A stretch of 64,000 bases of DNA from Nocardia niwae NBRC 108934 = DSM 45340 (GTDB lineage: Bacteria > Actinomycetota > Actinomycetes > Mycobacteriales > Mycobacteriaceae). The notes beneath the pieces are model-generated. The model did no database searches and had not been told where the DNA came from. It saw only the letters and a list, made by a program, of their open reading frames with translations. Below, piece by piece: positions 47,986 through 54,748 of this stretch; the stretch's first letter is position 1; each line of letters opens with the position of its first letter. The stretch covers positions 310,001-374,000 of the forward strand of contig NZ_BDCK01000017.1 of NCBI RefSeq assembly GCF_001613465.1, given 5' to 3'. The position numbers and the translations under genes were made by a program.

Positions 47986-48419
47986 GACGCCTCCCTGACC
48001 TTCACCGTGTGTAGTGTCCGGACGTCCTGTAGCACTTGTCGGCGCTTCCACAGGAACGCGACACCCAGAGCGATCGGCAGCGGACCCCCGAGAACCGTGG
48101 CCGGACCGAGGGTTCGGTGCTGGATCTGCAACAGCAGCAGCTGGGCGCCGAAGGCCACCAGGGACCAGCCGAGCGCCCCTAAGCCGACCTGCTCGATCAG
48201 GTAACCCCAGACACGCCGGGCGAACACCCCGACCAGCGTCGCGGCGCAGCCGATCAGCATCAAGACGAGCCACAGCGTGCGGAATCCCGCGGGCATGGCC
48301 GCGGTCGCCGAACCCGCCGGAGGTCCGTAGGCCCATTGCAACAGCATCGAGACACCGAAGACCGCGCACAACACCACCTCGAAGGGGTCGTGGCGTGTCG
48401 ACCTCTTCCTGGTCCTCAT
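47982..48419 (-). CDS. Phage-like multi-helix membrane protein
   Basis: A 145-aa protein with about four hydrophobic segments: [20 protein letters not shown] (13-32), [39 protein letters not shown] and [20 protein letters not shown]. It has a basic N-terminus and basic C-terminus. It is coupled on both sides by 4-bp ATGA overlaps (with the holin-like gene before and the coiled-coil gene after). Such proteins occur in actinophage lysis modules; there is no enzymatic motif. Function inferred only from context. Confidence 0.75.
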   Translation of the reverse strand: MRTRKRSTRHDPFEVVLCAVFGVSMLLQWAYGPPAGSATAAMPAGFRTLWLVLMLIGCAATLVGVFARRVWGYLIEQVGLGALGWSLVAFGAQLLLLQIQHRTLGPATVLGGPLPIALGVAFLWKRRQVLQDVRTLHTVKVREAS

Positions 48420-48637
48420 GCTGGTTCACCGCTATCCGGTGGCGCCGGGCTCACCCGGTGGCGTGCCGACTCCACCGCGGGCAAGCCCAGCGCCGCCGCG
48501 ACAATGGCGAGGACGAACGCGGAGAGGTCCGACGAGACGAGACCTTTGGTGACGGCGTACCCGATCAGCACTACCAGCAGCGGGTACAGCAACGCGCGGA
48601 CGGGCTCGCTGTGCAGGATGGTGATTACCTTGTTCAT
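48416..48637 (-). CDS. Holin-like protein
   Basis: A 73-aa protein with two predicted membrane helices (VRALLYPLLVVLIGYAVTKG, residues 12-31, and LSAFVLAIVAAALGLPAVES, about 38-57) and a short polar tail. The layout fits small actinophage holins, with a charged N-terminus (NKVITILHSEP) and an Ala-rich second helix ending in AVESAR. Holins form membrane pores that release endolysins or other proteins. The ATG at 48637 is chosen; an in-frame ATG at 48664 has a polar start KKKEEE. No endolysin gene is adjacent. Confidence 0.72.
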   Translation of the reverse strand: MNKVITILHSEPVRALLYPLLVVLIGYAVTKGLVSSDLSAFVLAIVAAALGLPAVESARHRVSPAPPDSGEPA

Positions 48638-48783
48638 CGGTTCTTCCTCTTTCTTCTTTCGCATCGACGGTGCCGTCGGCGCAGCCCCGCCATCTGAAAA
48701 CCCACTGCTGGGTTTGTTCGGAACGCGACCCGGTCCTGTCTTCGGACCGTGGTCGTGTCGTTGGAGTGCCTCCCCGAGTCGCT

Positions 48784-48933
48784 CTAGTCGAACCCGTATG
48801 CGGCCGAGAAGGCTTCGTGGTGCGACGCGCCCGCTCGCGCCGGAGCGGTGTCCTCCACCGGATCGCCGGTTGTCGCCGTGGCGCGTGGACCCCGCGTGAT
48901 CGGTCCCGAGGTTGGGAAGAGGAAGGTGGGCAT
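48784..48933 (-). pseudogene. Truncated TIG gene remnant (49-codon frame)
   Basis: The frame starts MPTFLFPTSGPITRG, matching the start of the intact TIG proteins ([17 protein letters not shown]), then diverges at once into Arg/Ala-rich sequence and stops after 49 codons. The leader upstream is intact and homologous to those of the two full TIG genes. I read it as a deleted TIG gene whose promoter now drives the holin cassette 146 bp downstream. It might still be translated as a leader peptide. Confidence 0.6.
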
Positions 48934-49354
48934 GGCGCTGCCTCTCTGTTTGCTGATTCCTCTATACCGGGGTGACCGACGTTGCTGGCGGACCGGCTAA
49001 CTCCGTTATGCCCCATGATCAGCGGGTCGGCAACGCGCCAGATGATCCGTTTTTGTCCGTTTTCCAGATTGTTGCCACGTATTGACCAGACGGGGTAGGG
49101 ATCCGGTGGGTCGGCATCGTCCGCCCGTGCCGCAGCGTGGGTCTCGACGGTGTGGCGAGTCAGAGGTCCGTCGCCCCGGGACGGGCCGTCGTGCGCAACG
49201 GAATCGTCGGGTGCGCAAAGGTTCTCGCTGTCACATCGGTGCGTCTATGGTGCCGGGCCTGCTAGGAACGAGTCCGCGGGTCCCTGGCACAGGGAAGAGA
49301 TCCGGGCCGTCCGACTGATCGGACCAGAGGTTTCGCGAATCTCGCGCTCAATGC
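48934..49354 (-). promoter_or_regulatory. Leader B and non-coding spacer upstream of the holin cassette
   Basis: Contains GAAAACGGACAAAAACGGA (minus strand, 49064-49046), the same tandem motif as leaders A and C. Closer to the start are CCCCGGTATAGAGGAATC with TATAGA as possible -10 and an AGAGGCAGC ribosome-binding region. From 49066 to 49354 I see no supported gene. Confidence 0.6.
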
Positions 49355-49393
49355 GATCGGGCCGCCGCCGGAACTTCCGGCGGCGGCCCGATC
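49355..49393 (-). terminator. Strong hairpin terminator of the 3-repeat TIG gene
   Basis: Two 19-bp perfect arms (GATCGGGCCGCCGCCGGAA, 49355-49373; its complement 49375-49393) with a single centre base C. It lies 10 bp beyond the TIG stop codon. Confidence 0.8.
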
Positions 49394-49403
49394 ACCGTCT
49401 CGA

Positions 49404-50141
49404 TCAGACGTAGGAGTAGGTGAGACCGTTACTGGTACCGCCGGACCCGGTGACGGTGACCTGGACATTCCCGGCCGCATGAGCCGGTGCGACGGCGGTG
49501 ATCTGGAGAGCGGAGTCGACGGTGAAGGTCGTCGCGGTATCGCCGAAGCGTACGGTGAGCGGACCGGTGAACCCGGTGCCGGAGATCGTGACGTCGTTGC
49601 CGCCCGACGTGGGCCCCGAAGTCGGCGAGATCGCCGAGATGGCGGGCACCACGACGTAGCTGAAGGTGACCCCGTTGCTGGTGCCACCCGGAGCGGTGAC
49701 GGTGACCGCCACGATGCCCGTGCCCGCCGGTGCGACAGCCGTGATCTGCGTGTCCGAGTCGACGGTGAACGAAGTCGCCGGTGTGGTGCGGAAAGTGACC
49801 GCCGTGGCGCCGGTCAGACCCGACCCGGTGAGCGTGACCGTGGTCCCTCCGGAGGTGGATCCCTGACCGGGGGCGATAGAGCTCAAGGACGGAACGGCGA
49901 GATAGGTGTAGGTGGCTCCGTTGCTGGTCCCGCCAGAATCCGAGACAGTCACCTGCACCGGACCGGCCGAGCCCGCCGGAGCGATGGCCGTGATCTGAAT
50001 CGCGGAGTCGATGGTGAAAGTCGTTGCGGTGGAGCCGAAGCGCACGGTCAGCGGGCCGGTGAACCCGGTACCGGCGATCGTGACACTGGTGCCTCCCGTG
50101 GTGGGGCCCGAGGTCGGGGTGATAGAGGTGATAGTGGGCAC
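49404..50141 (-). CDS. Protein of three tandem IPT/TIG repeats
   Basis: A 245-aa protein made of three TIG repeats. The starts are PTITSITPTSGPTTGGTSVT, LSSIAPGQGSTSGGTTVTLT and [20 protein letters not shown]. It closely resembles the first three repeats of the 12-repeat protein, so one likely derives from the other. No signal peptide or anchor. The GTG at 50141 follows AGGAGG at 9 bases and lies at the same distance from leader C as the other TIG start lies from its leader. Extracellular adhesion or fibre formation is the usual role for TIG arrays, but export would need a non-Sec path. Confidence 0.85.
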   Translation of the reverse strand: MPTITSITPTSGPTTGGTSVTIAGTGFTGPLTVRFGSTATTFTIDSAIQITAIAPAGSAGPVQVTVSDSGGTSNGATYTYLAVPSLSSIAPGQGSTSGGTTVTLTGSGLTGATAVTFRTTPATSFTVDSDTQITAVAPAGTGIVAVTVTAPGGTSNGVTFSYVVVPAISAISPTSGPTSGGNDVTISGTGFTGPLTVRFGDTATTFTVDSALQITAVAPAHAAGNVQVTVTGSGGTSNGLTYSYV

Positions 50142-50287
50142 GGCGAAGCCTCCTGGTTTCGTGGAGATTGGTCCTCTGCACCGGGGAGGGCGCCCCGACT
50201 CACTCAGTGACCCGGCACTTTCCATTAGGGCCCGCTGCCGCTACCTCGGCAACAATCCACCCACTCCGTTTTTGTCCGTTTTCTCCA
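50142..50287 (-). promoter_or_regulatory. Leader C: shared regulatory region of the 3-repeat TIG gene
   Basis: Contains GAAAACGGACAAAAACGGA (minus strand, 50283-50265), GGAAAGTGCCGGGTCACTGA, then CCCCGGTGCAGAGGACC and AGGAGG. Same elements in the same order as leader A, about 123 bp between motif and start codon. Confidence 0.65.
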
Positions 50288-50315
50288 GCGGTGCCCTCGT
50301 GAATCATCGCTGGAC

Positions 50316-50480
50316 TCATACGGCCTCGGCCGCCGCCGGACGGACGCGCCGCAGCAACGCCGCCACCTCGTCCGGCGCTTCGAGCGGTCCGCAATGTCCC
50401 GTCTCGAGTTCCACCGGCTCCACCAACCGTGGGAGTTGCTCGGCGAGTTGGATCTCGGCGATCGTTTCATCGCGGCTATC
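50316..50480 (-). pseudogene. C-terminal fragment of an alpha/beta hydrolase
   Basis: On the minus strand the frame ends IAEIQLAEQLPRLVEPVELE, then TGHCGPLEAPDEVAALLRRV, which looks like the last 45 residues of an alpha/beta hydrolase with the catalytic His in the GHCGPLE motif. The upstream frame is not coding-like, and no nucleophile elbow (GxSxG) or start is found. It appears to be a remnant left at the edge of the TIG locus. Confidence 0.5.
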
Positions 50481-50936
50481 TGCTGGTGCCGAGCCGGCGT
50501 CTGAACCTTGAGGCCCCACGGTCGCTCGGCACGTCGCCCGCCGGACCATCGCACCCCTCGGGACGGCCTCATCCCGAGAGAACCGGCGGGACCTTCTGCC
50601 GTGCGGGTCAGTATTGGCCGTCGACGGGGCGGCAGAGGGGAGTTGACATTGCTCGCGGGCAGTGTTGCGGGTTTGTCCTGGATGCAGGTGTCGTGGCGGG
50701 TTACCAGTTCGCCGGGTCGGACGACGCCTCGGCGGCGACCGGAGGCCGTCGGCACGTGCTCGGGAGCGGTATCGTGGACCCGATCGTGCTGTCCGAGCAC
50801 GGTGCGTCCGAGGGGGATTCATTGACCGAGAGAACCGGTGTGGGGTTCGATGCGCGGGGCTGCTCGGCCTCCGCTGAACTGCCACGGGTGCACGGCTCGG
50901 TCGTGCCCGTCGACCGGCGCGGGTAGGAATGGAAGC
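50481..50936. other. Intergenic region with no supported gene
   Basis: About 450 bp between the hydrolase fragment and the 100-aa gene. Frames on both strands lack motifs and ribosome-binding sites. A promoter for the downstream gene is expected; AGGAATGGAA (50926-50935) is its likely ribosome-binding site. Confidence 0.4.
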
Positions 50937-51239
50937 GTGAACGGTCAGCCGCCACCGCTCCCGGCGGGCCCGGGTCCGGTGCTCGAGGCCAGGGCAGTCC
51001 TGAACGGAACCATCGACATGCGCACCTACCGGCGGAAGTATCTGGTCATCTGCGCGCAACCCCGGCGCGGTCTCGCCTGGGATGCGGGCCTGCTGAAAGC
51101 CAACCACCAGGCGAGTTTGTCGACGCTGACCTCCTGCATCGAATGGCTGGACATCCACTTCGGCTGGGAACTGGTGAGCGTCTTCACTCGCCAGGTGGAC
51201 AAGTACTACATCCATCACGCGATGTTGCGGCGTCGATAG
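50937..51239 (+). CDS. Hypothetical protein, 100 aa
   Basis: A 100-residue protein from a GTG start with AGGAATGG upstream. A Pro-rich N-terminus (about 20 aa) is followed by a compact alpha/beta part: VLNGTIDMRTYRRKYLVICA, GLLKANHQASLSTLTSCIEW, GWELVSVFTRQVDKYYIHHA. It has no signal peptide or membrane helix. No family is recognised. It is the only rightward gene between 43 and 58.5 kb and converges with the first secretion-island lipoprotein. Confidence 0.6.
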   Translation: MNGQPPPLPAGPGPVLEARAVLNGTIDMRTYRRKYLVICAQPRRGLAWDAGLLKANHQASLSTLTSCIEWLDIHFGWELVSVFTRQVDKYYIHHAMLRRR

Positions 51240-51250
51240 CGCACAGCAGC

Positions 51251-51280
51251 CGTTTGATTCCGGCAGCGATCCCTCAAACG
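51251..51280. terminator. Weak hairpin between convergent genes
   Basis: CGTTTGA (51251-51257) and TCAAACG (51274-51280) with a 16-nt GC-rich loop, between the stops at 51239 and 51317. Confidence 0.35.
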
Positions 51281-51316
51281 AATCGCAGCTGGGTTACGCG
51301 CATGGTCCGCGTGATG

Positions 51317-51871
51317 TCACGGCACGTCGTAGATCTCCCACCTCGCGAGTTCTGCCTCTGGAGATGGAGTGCCGTCCCATGGATGCGCTTGGAAGTCGTG
51401 GTCCACCAGATATGCTCGGTACTTTACTTTCGCGGAGCCGGTGTCGGTGACGTACAGGGTCCCTGTGTGAGCCCCCAATTCACTTTTCTTCAAAGCGTGG
51501 GCGACGGTGGTTGCTATCGGCCGAAGTCCATCGGGATTCTTCGACGCTGGTACGCAAAGATGAACCAAGACTATAGCGCTACCATATTTATCGGCGGCAA
51601 TTCCGAAGTTCACATCGAAGAGGTTGACCTCGGGCGGGAGCCGCAGTTCATCCGCGAATTTCGCCAGTTCCGGGTCTTTGATCTTCAGCATCGGCAGGCA
51701 ACTGTCGATTTTCGTGGGGGTAGTAGACGCTGCCACCGTACTTGTCGTGATCGGACTGATGTCGGTGTCCGGTGTCGATCCGCAGCCGATCGGGGTGCAG
51801 GCGATGGCTATCGCCGCAATGGTCGAAGTACACCGCATCAATCGCCGGGCGGTGTGATGTGGCGAGATCAT
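51317..51871 (-). CDS. Lipoprotein of the secretion island
   Basis: A 184-aa exported protein. The hydrophobic stretch STIAAIAIACTPIGC offers lipid-attachment cysteines at C25 or C30, followed by a Thr/Ser-rich spacer. The mature part contains one further Cys pair (SCLP, HLCVP) and reads KIKDPELAKFADELRLPPEV, KYGSAIVLVHLCVPASK and ELARWEIYDV. The frame overlaps the WXG-like gene by 4 bp (ATGA), so it is the last gene of that operon. It may be a secreted or surface partner of the 256-aa protein, for instance an immunity lipoprotein; this is inference. The base composition is AT-richer than the chromosome around it. Confidence 0.7.
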   Translation of the reverse strand: MISPHHTARRLMRCTSTIAAIAIACTPIGCGSTPDTDISPITTSTVAASTTPTKIDSCLPMLKIKDPELAKFADELRLPPEVNLFDVNFGIAADKYGSAIVLVHLCVPASKNPDGLRPIATTVAHALKKSELGAHTGTLYVTDTGSAKVKYRAYLVDHDFQAHPWDGTPSPEAELARWEIYDVP

Positions 51872-52638
51872 TTGACTACCAGCTCCCACAGTTTCGGGTC
51901 CTCGAAAGTGTTGGAGACCGAGCTCGGCCACGTGTTGTTCGGCAGCCCGCGCGGGTTGTTCCTGAGATTCTTGAGTTCATTCGCCGCGATTCCCTGCTCT
52001 TGCAGATTTCCGAGTGCTGCGGTGAACAGATCCGCCATCGTGGTGAATGCCTGGCCAGCCAGTTGTCCGACAACGCCGGCAGCCTCCAACGCCCCGACTA
52101 TTTCGGCGATGTCGACGATCAACTCGACAATCTTGGCATAATATCCAACGATGCCTTTGACGATCTCGGTGTAGAGCGCATGTCCGCTTCTGGCCAAGGA
52201 AATCAACTGATCATGTACCTTGTCACATAAATCTGCGGTGGTGGCCATCGCCTGCTGCTGGCTCGTCCGGGACGCGCTGTAACGGTCCTTCGCGGCTCCT
52301 GTCCAATGCCCATCGAGGCTGATGACAGGGTTAGATTGTGCGTTCTCTGCGCCACGTACCGTTGAGCCTACCGCTTGCCAGTCGGCCGCGTACTGGATGA
52401 ACAGGTAGGGTGCGGCAATTCCCTCGCCGATCTCGACGAACTTGTCCATCACCTTCTTGAGTTCTACCTGCGCGTCGTCTCGCTTGGAAGTCACCAGCGC
52501 ATAGAGCGGCGGCGCCTTCCACTTCAAGCCGTCTACTGCGTCGTTCAGCTTGCTCGGAAGATTGTTCCAATCATCCCACGCCTTCTTGAAGTCGCCGATT
52601 GATTTGTCCAGGTCTTCCTTTTTGAGCGTTTCGGTCAT
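51868..52638 (-). CDS. Long WXG-like protein of type VII secretion type
   Basis: A 256-aa helical protein. About residues 1-160 are a WXG100/LXG-like helical region with W-T-G (W112-G114) in SLDGHWTGAAKDRYSASRTS. The second half has amphipathic to hydrophobic helices (IVELIVDIAEIVGALEAAGV, VGQLAGQAFTTMADLFTAAL). It ends in PSSVSNTFEDPKLWELV without a recognisable toxin domain. It is coupled by ATGA overlaps to the 106-aa WXG100-like gene before it and to the lipoprotein after it. It is a candidate secreted effector or pore protein. Confidence 0.7.
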   Translation of the reverse strand: MTETLKKEDLDKSIGDFKKAWDDWNNLPSKLNDAVDGLKWKAPPLYALVTSKRDDAQVELKKVMDKFVEIGEGIAAPYLFIQYAADWQAVGSTVRGAENAQSNPVISLDGHWTGAAKDRYSASRTSQQQAMATTADLCDKVHDQLISLARSGHALYTEIVKGIVGYYAKIVELIVDIAEIVGALEAAGVVGQLAGQAFTTMADLFTAALGNLQEQGIAANELKNLRNNPRGLPNNTWPSSVSNTFEDPKLWELVVK

Positions 52639-52955
52639 ATGCTGAAGTCCACATCCAATTTGTTGAGGTCGCCTTCGATCGCCTCGTCCTGGCTTCTGTA
52701 AGTGGCCGCCGCTCGGTGCAATGCGACACCCATTTCGGTGGCCTCGGTGCCGCCTTCTCGGAGGCGATCCTGGATATAGGCGGCGGTCTGGGTGTACTGA
52801 TCCCAGGGTATCTGGAAGATCCCGAATTGAATCCTGGAGAACTTCAGCGGCTCTATTTGATCCGCTGCATTATACAGCGCCTGATCCACGGTGTCGGTCC
52901 AAGCTTTCGACGCTTGTTCGAGAAGGTCCAGTTCTACGGATAGATTGTCGGCCAT
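52635..52955 (-). CDS. WXG100-like small helical protein
   Basis: A 106-aa protein with ESAT-6-like size and helical pattern: MADNLSVELDLLEQASKAWT, then a turn region IFQIPWDQYTQ where a WXG would sit, then AAYIQDRLREGGTEATEMGV. The strict W-x-G is missing, so it may be a divergent partner of the longer WXG-like protein, with which it overlaps by 4 bp. It follows the YbaB-like gene with a one-base overlap (TGATG). Likely forms a heterodimer for type VII export. Confidence 0.7.
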   Translation of the reverse strand: MADNLSVELDLLEQASKAWTDTVDQALYNAADQIEPLKFSRIQFGIFQIPWDQYTQTAAYIQDRLREGGTEATEMGVALHRAAATYRSQDEAIEGDLNKLDVDFSI

Positions 52956-53791
52956 CAGATCTCGTTTTCGGTCAGTTTTCGAATGTGCTCGGCAAGGCGC
53001 TTGGAGACCTCGGCCTCTGATTCTCGATCGAGATACGGATCTCTGGTTAAAACCGGCTTCATTGCGCGAATTTGATCGGCGCATGCCACGATGTCATGGG
53101 CGATCGTGAAAGGTTCGGCAGCCTGCGCCCATCGCGGATCGATTCGGATGGCGATAATTCTTCTTTCATTCGCCGTCACGGTAATCGCGGGCTCGTCGAA
53201 CTCGGTCAAACCGGGGCCGTGTGCTTCGTATGTGACGGGACCTATCAGGCGTGTGAAGGTCTCCTGATATTCCTGAGTGTCTCGCGTGCGCAGAAGCGCG
53301 GGCACGACGTCGTGCAGGGATGGCATCGTCGATTCCGGAGTCGAGCCGGACTCGGCATAATGAAGTTGCCGCTCATAGAGGGCATATTTATATGCGGTCA
53401 TGATGCTCTCCGCATAGCGTGACGGCTCCCAGCTGCCCTTCCAGTTGCGACTGATTTTCACTTCGGTGGGCAGGCAGTCTTCACCTACATGCACCGATAC
53501 CAACGCGGACTTCTGCGGTAGCGTGAGCGTGTCGCGCTCGGCACCGGCGGCGGAATCACCTCGATCGGCACCGGCCGATTGATGCTGCCGCCGATTGTCG
53601 TCGGGGTCGTCATCCCAATAATCCGGGTCGTCCCATGGAGGTGGCGTGTGTGCCGTCACTTGTCCGCTTTCGAACTCGACAGTGCCTGATCCTCGTAAAG
53701 TCGTCGCCCAGCGAACTCTACGGGTGCGGTATTCATACTCACGAAAATCCCCTCTCGGCAGCCTGTCGATGAATTCATGCAGGCCGATCAA
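52955..53791 (-). CDS. YbaB-like protein of the secretion island
   Basis: A 278-aa protein. Two segments resemble the YbaB/EbfC fold found in nocardial type VII loci: SALVSVHVGEDCLPTEVKIS with RYAESIMTAYKYALYERQL, and ITVTANERRIIAIRIDPRW with AHDIVACADQIRAM. Between them are an acidic Asp/Pro linker (PPWDDPDYWDDDPDD) and a helical region. The TTG start at 53791 lies 75 bp from the EspG gene end. The assignment is by pattern only; it may be a chaperone-like or nucleoid-type factor. Confidence 0.55.
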   Translation of the reverse strand: MIGLHEFIDRLPRGDFREYEYRTRRVRWATTLRGSGTVEFESGQVTAHTPPPWDDPDYWDDDPDDNRRQHQSAGADRGDSAAGAERDTLTLPQKSALVSVHVGEDCLPTEVKISRNWKGSWEPSRYAESIMTAYKYALYERQLHYAESGSTPESTMPSLHDVVPALLRTRDTQEYQETFTRLIGPVTYEAHGPGLTEFDEPAITVTANERRIIAIRIDPRWAQAAEPFTIAHDIVACADQIRAMKPVLTRDPYLDRESEAEVSKRLAEHIRKLTENEI

Positions 53792-53866
53792 CTCCCCATT
53801 GGGTTCCAGACACTACCGGCGTGCCGGGCCGTCGGCAAGCTGCTCCGCAAGGAGTTGGCCACGCTT

Positions 53867-54643
53867 CTACCAACTTTCGGGGCGGGTGGCTTCGAGGTGT
53901 TGGAGGGCTTGGGTGATCCAGGTGGTGAAGTGGTTGGTCAGGTCGGTGGGGGTGGTGGGGCGGATGGTGATGTGGTCGGTGCGGTGTTCGGTGTAGCGGC
54001 CGTCGGTGGAGATGTCGTGCCATTGGAGGACTTTGGTGGGTTTGGTGGGGGTGTGCAGGGGTGCGGTGATGAGGACGGCGGTGCCGCCGCCGTCGGCGGG
54101 GCGGTCGAGGAGGCGCTGGTATTGCTCGCGCGGGGTGTTGCGGGCGTTGTGCTGGAGGTAGGTATCGCGGCGGGGGACCAGGTCGTCGGGGTGGAAGGTG
54201 GCGGGCTTCTCGGCTCCGGAGGCGCAGGCGGGGATGGCGTTCACCAGGCGTGCCGGTAGTTGTTCGGCGGGGAACAGGCGTGCGCGGATCGGGCCGTGTT
54301 CGTGATGGTTTCCCGCCTGGCTGAGGACGACGGCGCGGTAGCTGTCGCGAGCGCCGAGGATCCGGTACTCGCGGATGTCGTGGGGACCGGTGCTGTTCTT
54401 GTGCTTGCAGGTGCCGCCGAGGATTTCGATCCGGAGGTGGGAGCCGTCCAGAGTGCGGAAGGCCGCGGCGATGTCGTCGAGTTCATCCGCTGAGTAGCGG
54501 TCCCACACGGCGGTGCGGTGGGCGGCGAAGTCGTCGCGGAAGGCGAAACGGCTGGTGTAGCGCAAGGGGCTGGGGATGCGATCGTGCGCGTCGCCGTACC
54601 AGAGAGCGGCGAAGTCGTCCGGGTCCCAGGTCCATTCAGCCAT
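53867..54643 (-). CDS. ESX secretion-associated protein EspG
   Basis: A 258-aa EspG-type chaperone. EspG proteins bind PE-PPE or WXG substrates in the cytosol and hand them to the ESX machinery. The start WTWDPDDFAALWYGDAHDRI and the motifs PSPLRYTSRFAFRDDFAAHR, LDGSHLRIEILGGTCKHKNS and RILGARDSYRAVVLSQAGNH resemble the nocardial EspG subfamily. Its neighbours (PPE-like, WXG-like) are plausible clients. The ATG at 54643 has no strong ribosome-binding site. 105 bp separate it from the PPE-like gene. Confidence 0.8.
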   Translation of the reverse strand: MAEWTWDPDDFAALWYGDAHDRIPSPLRYTSRFAFRDDFAAHRTAVWDRYSADELDDIAAAFRTLDGSHLRIEILGGTCKHKNSTGPHDIREYRILGARDSYRAVVLSQAGNHHEHGPIRARLFPAEQLPARLVNAIPACASGAEKPATFHPDDLVPRRDTYLQHNARNTPREQYQRLLDRPADGGGTAVLITAPLHTPTKPTKVLQWHDISTDGRYTEHRTDHITIRPTTPTDLTNHFTTWITQALQHLEATRPESW

Positions 54644-54748
54644 GTGAGGTCCAATCCGGCCGCGTCGAAGCGGCCCTGTTCACGCGCGCACGCCCGCTCA
54701 CCGATACGGCAGGCGTGCGTGCGCGGAGTCGAGAAGTATGCGGCCCGG

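Noticed and set aside
47680..50141. Complete prophage
   Set aside because: Only holin-like and fibre-like genes; no integrase, terminase, capsid, portal or att repeats were found. XerC at 16045 is the housekeeping recombinase.
51868..52638. Toxin domain in the long WXG-like protein
   Set aside because: The C-terminal half shows no nuclease, NADase or ADP-ribosyltransferase motif; only hydrophobic helices.
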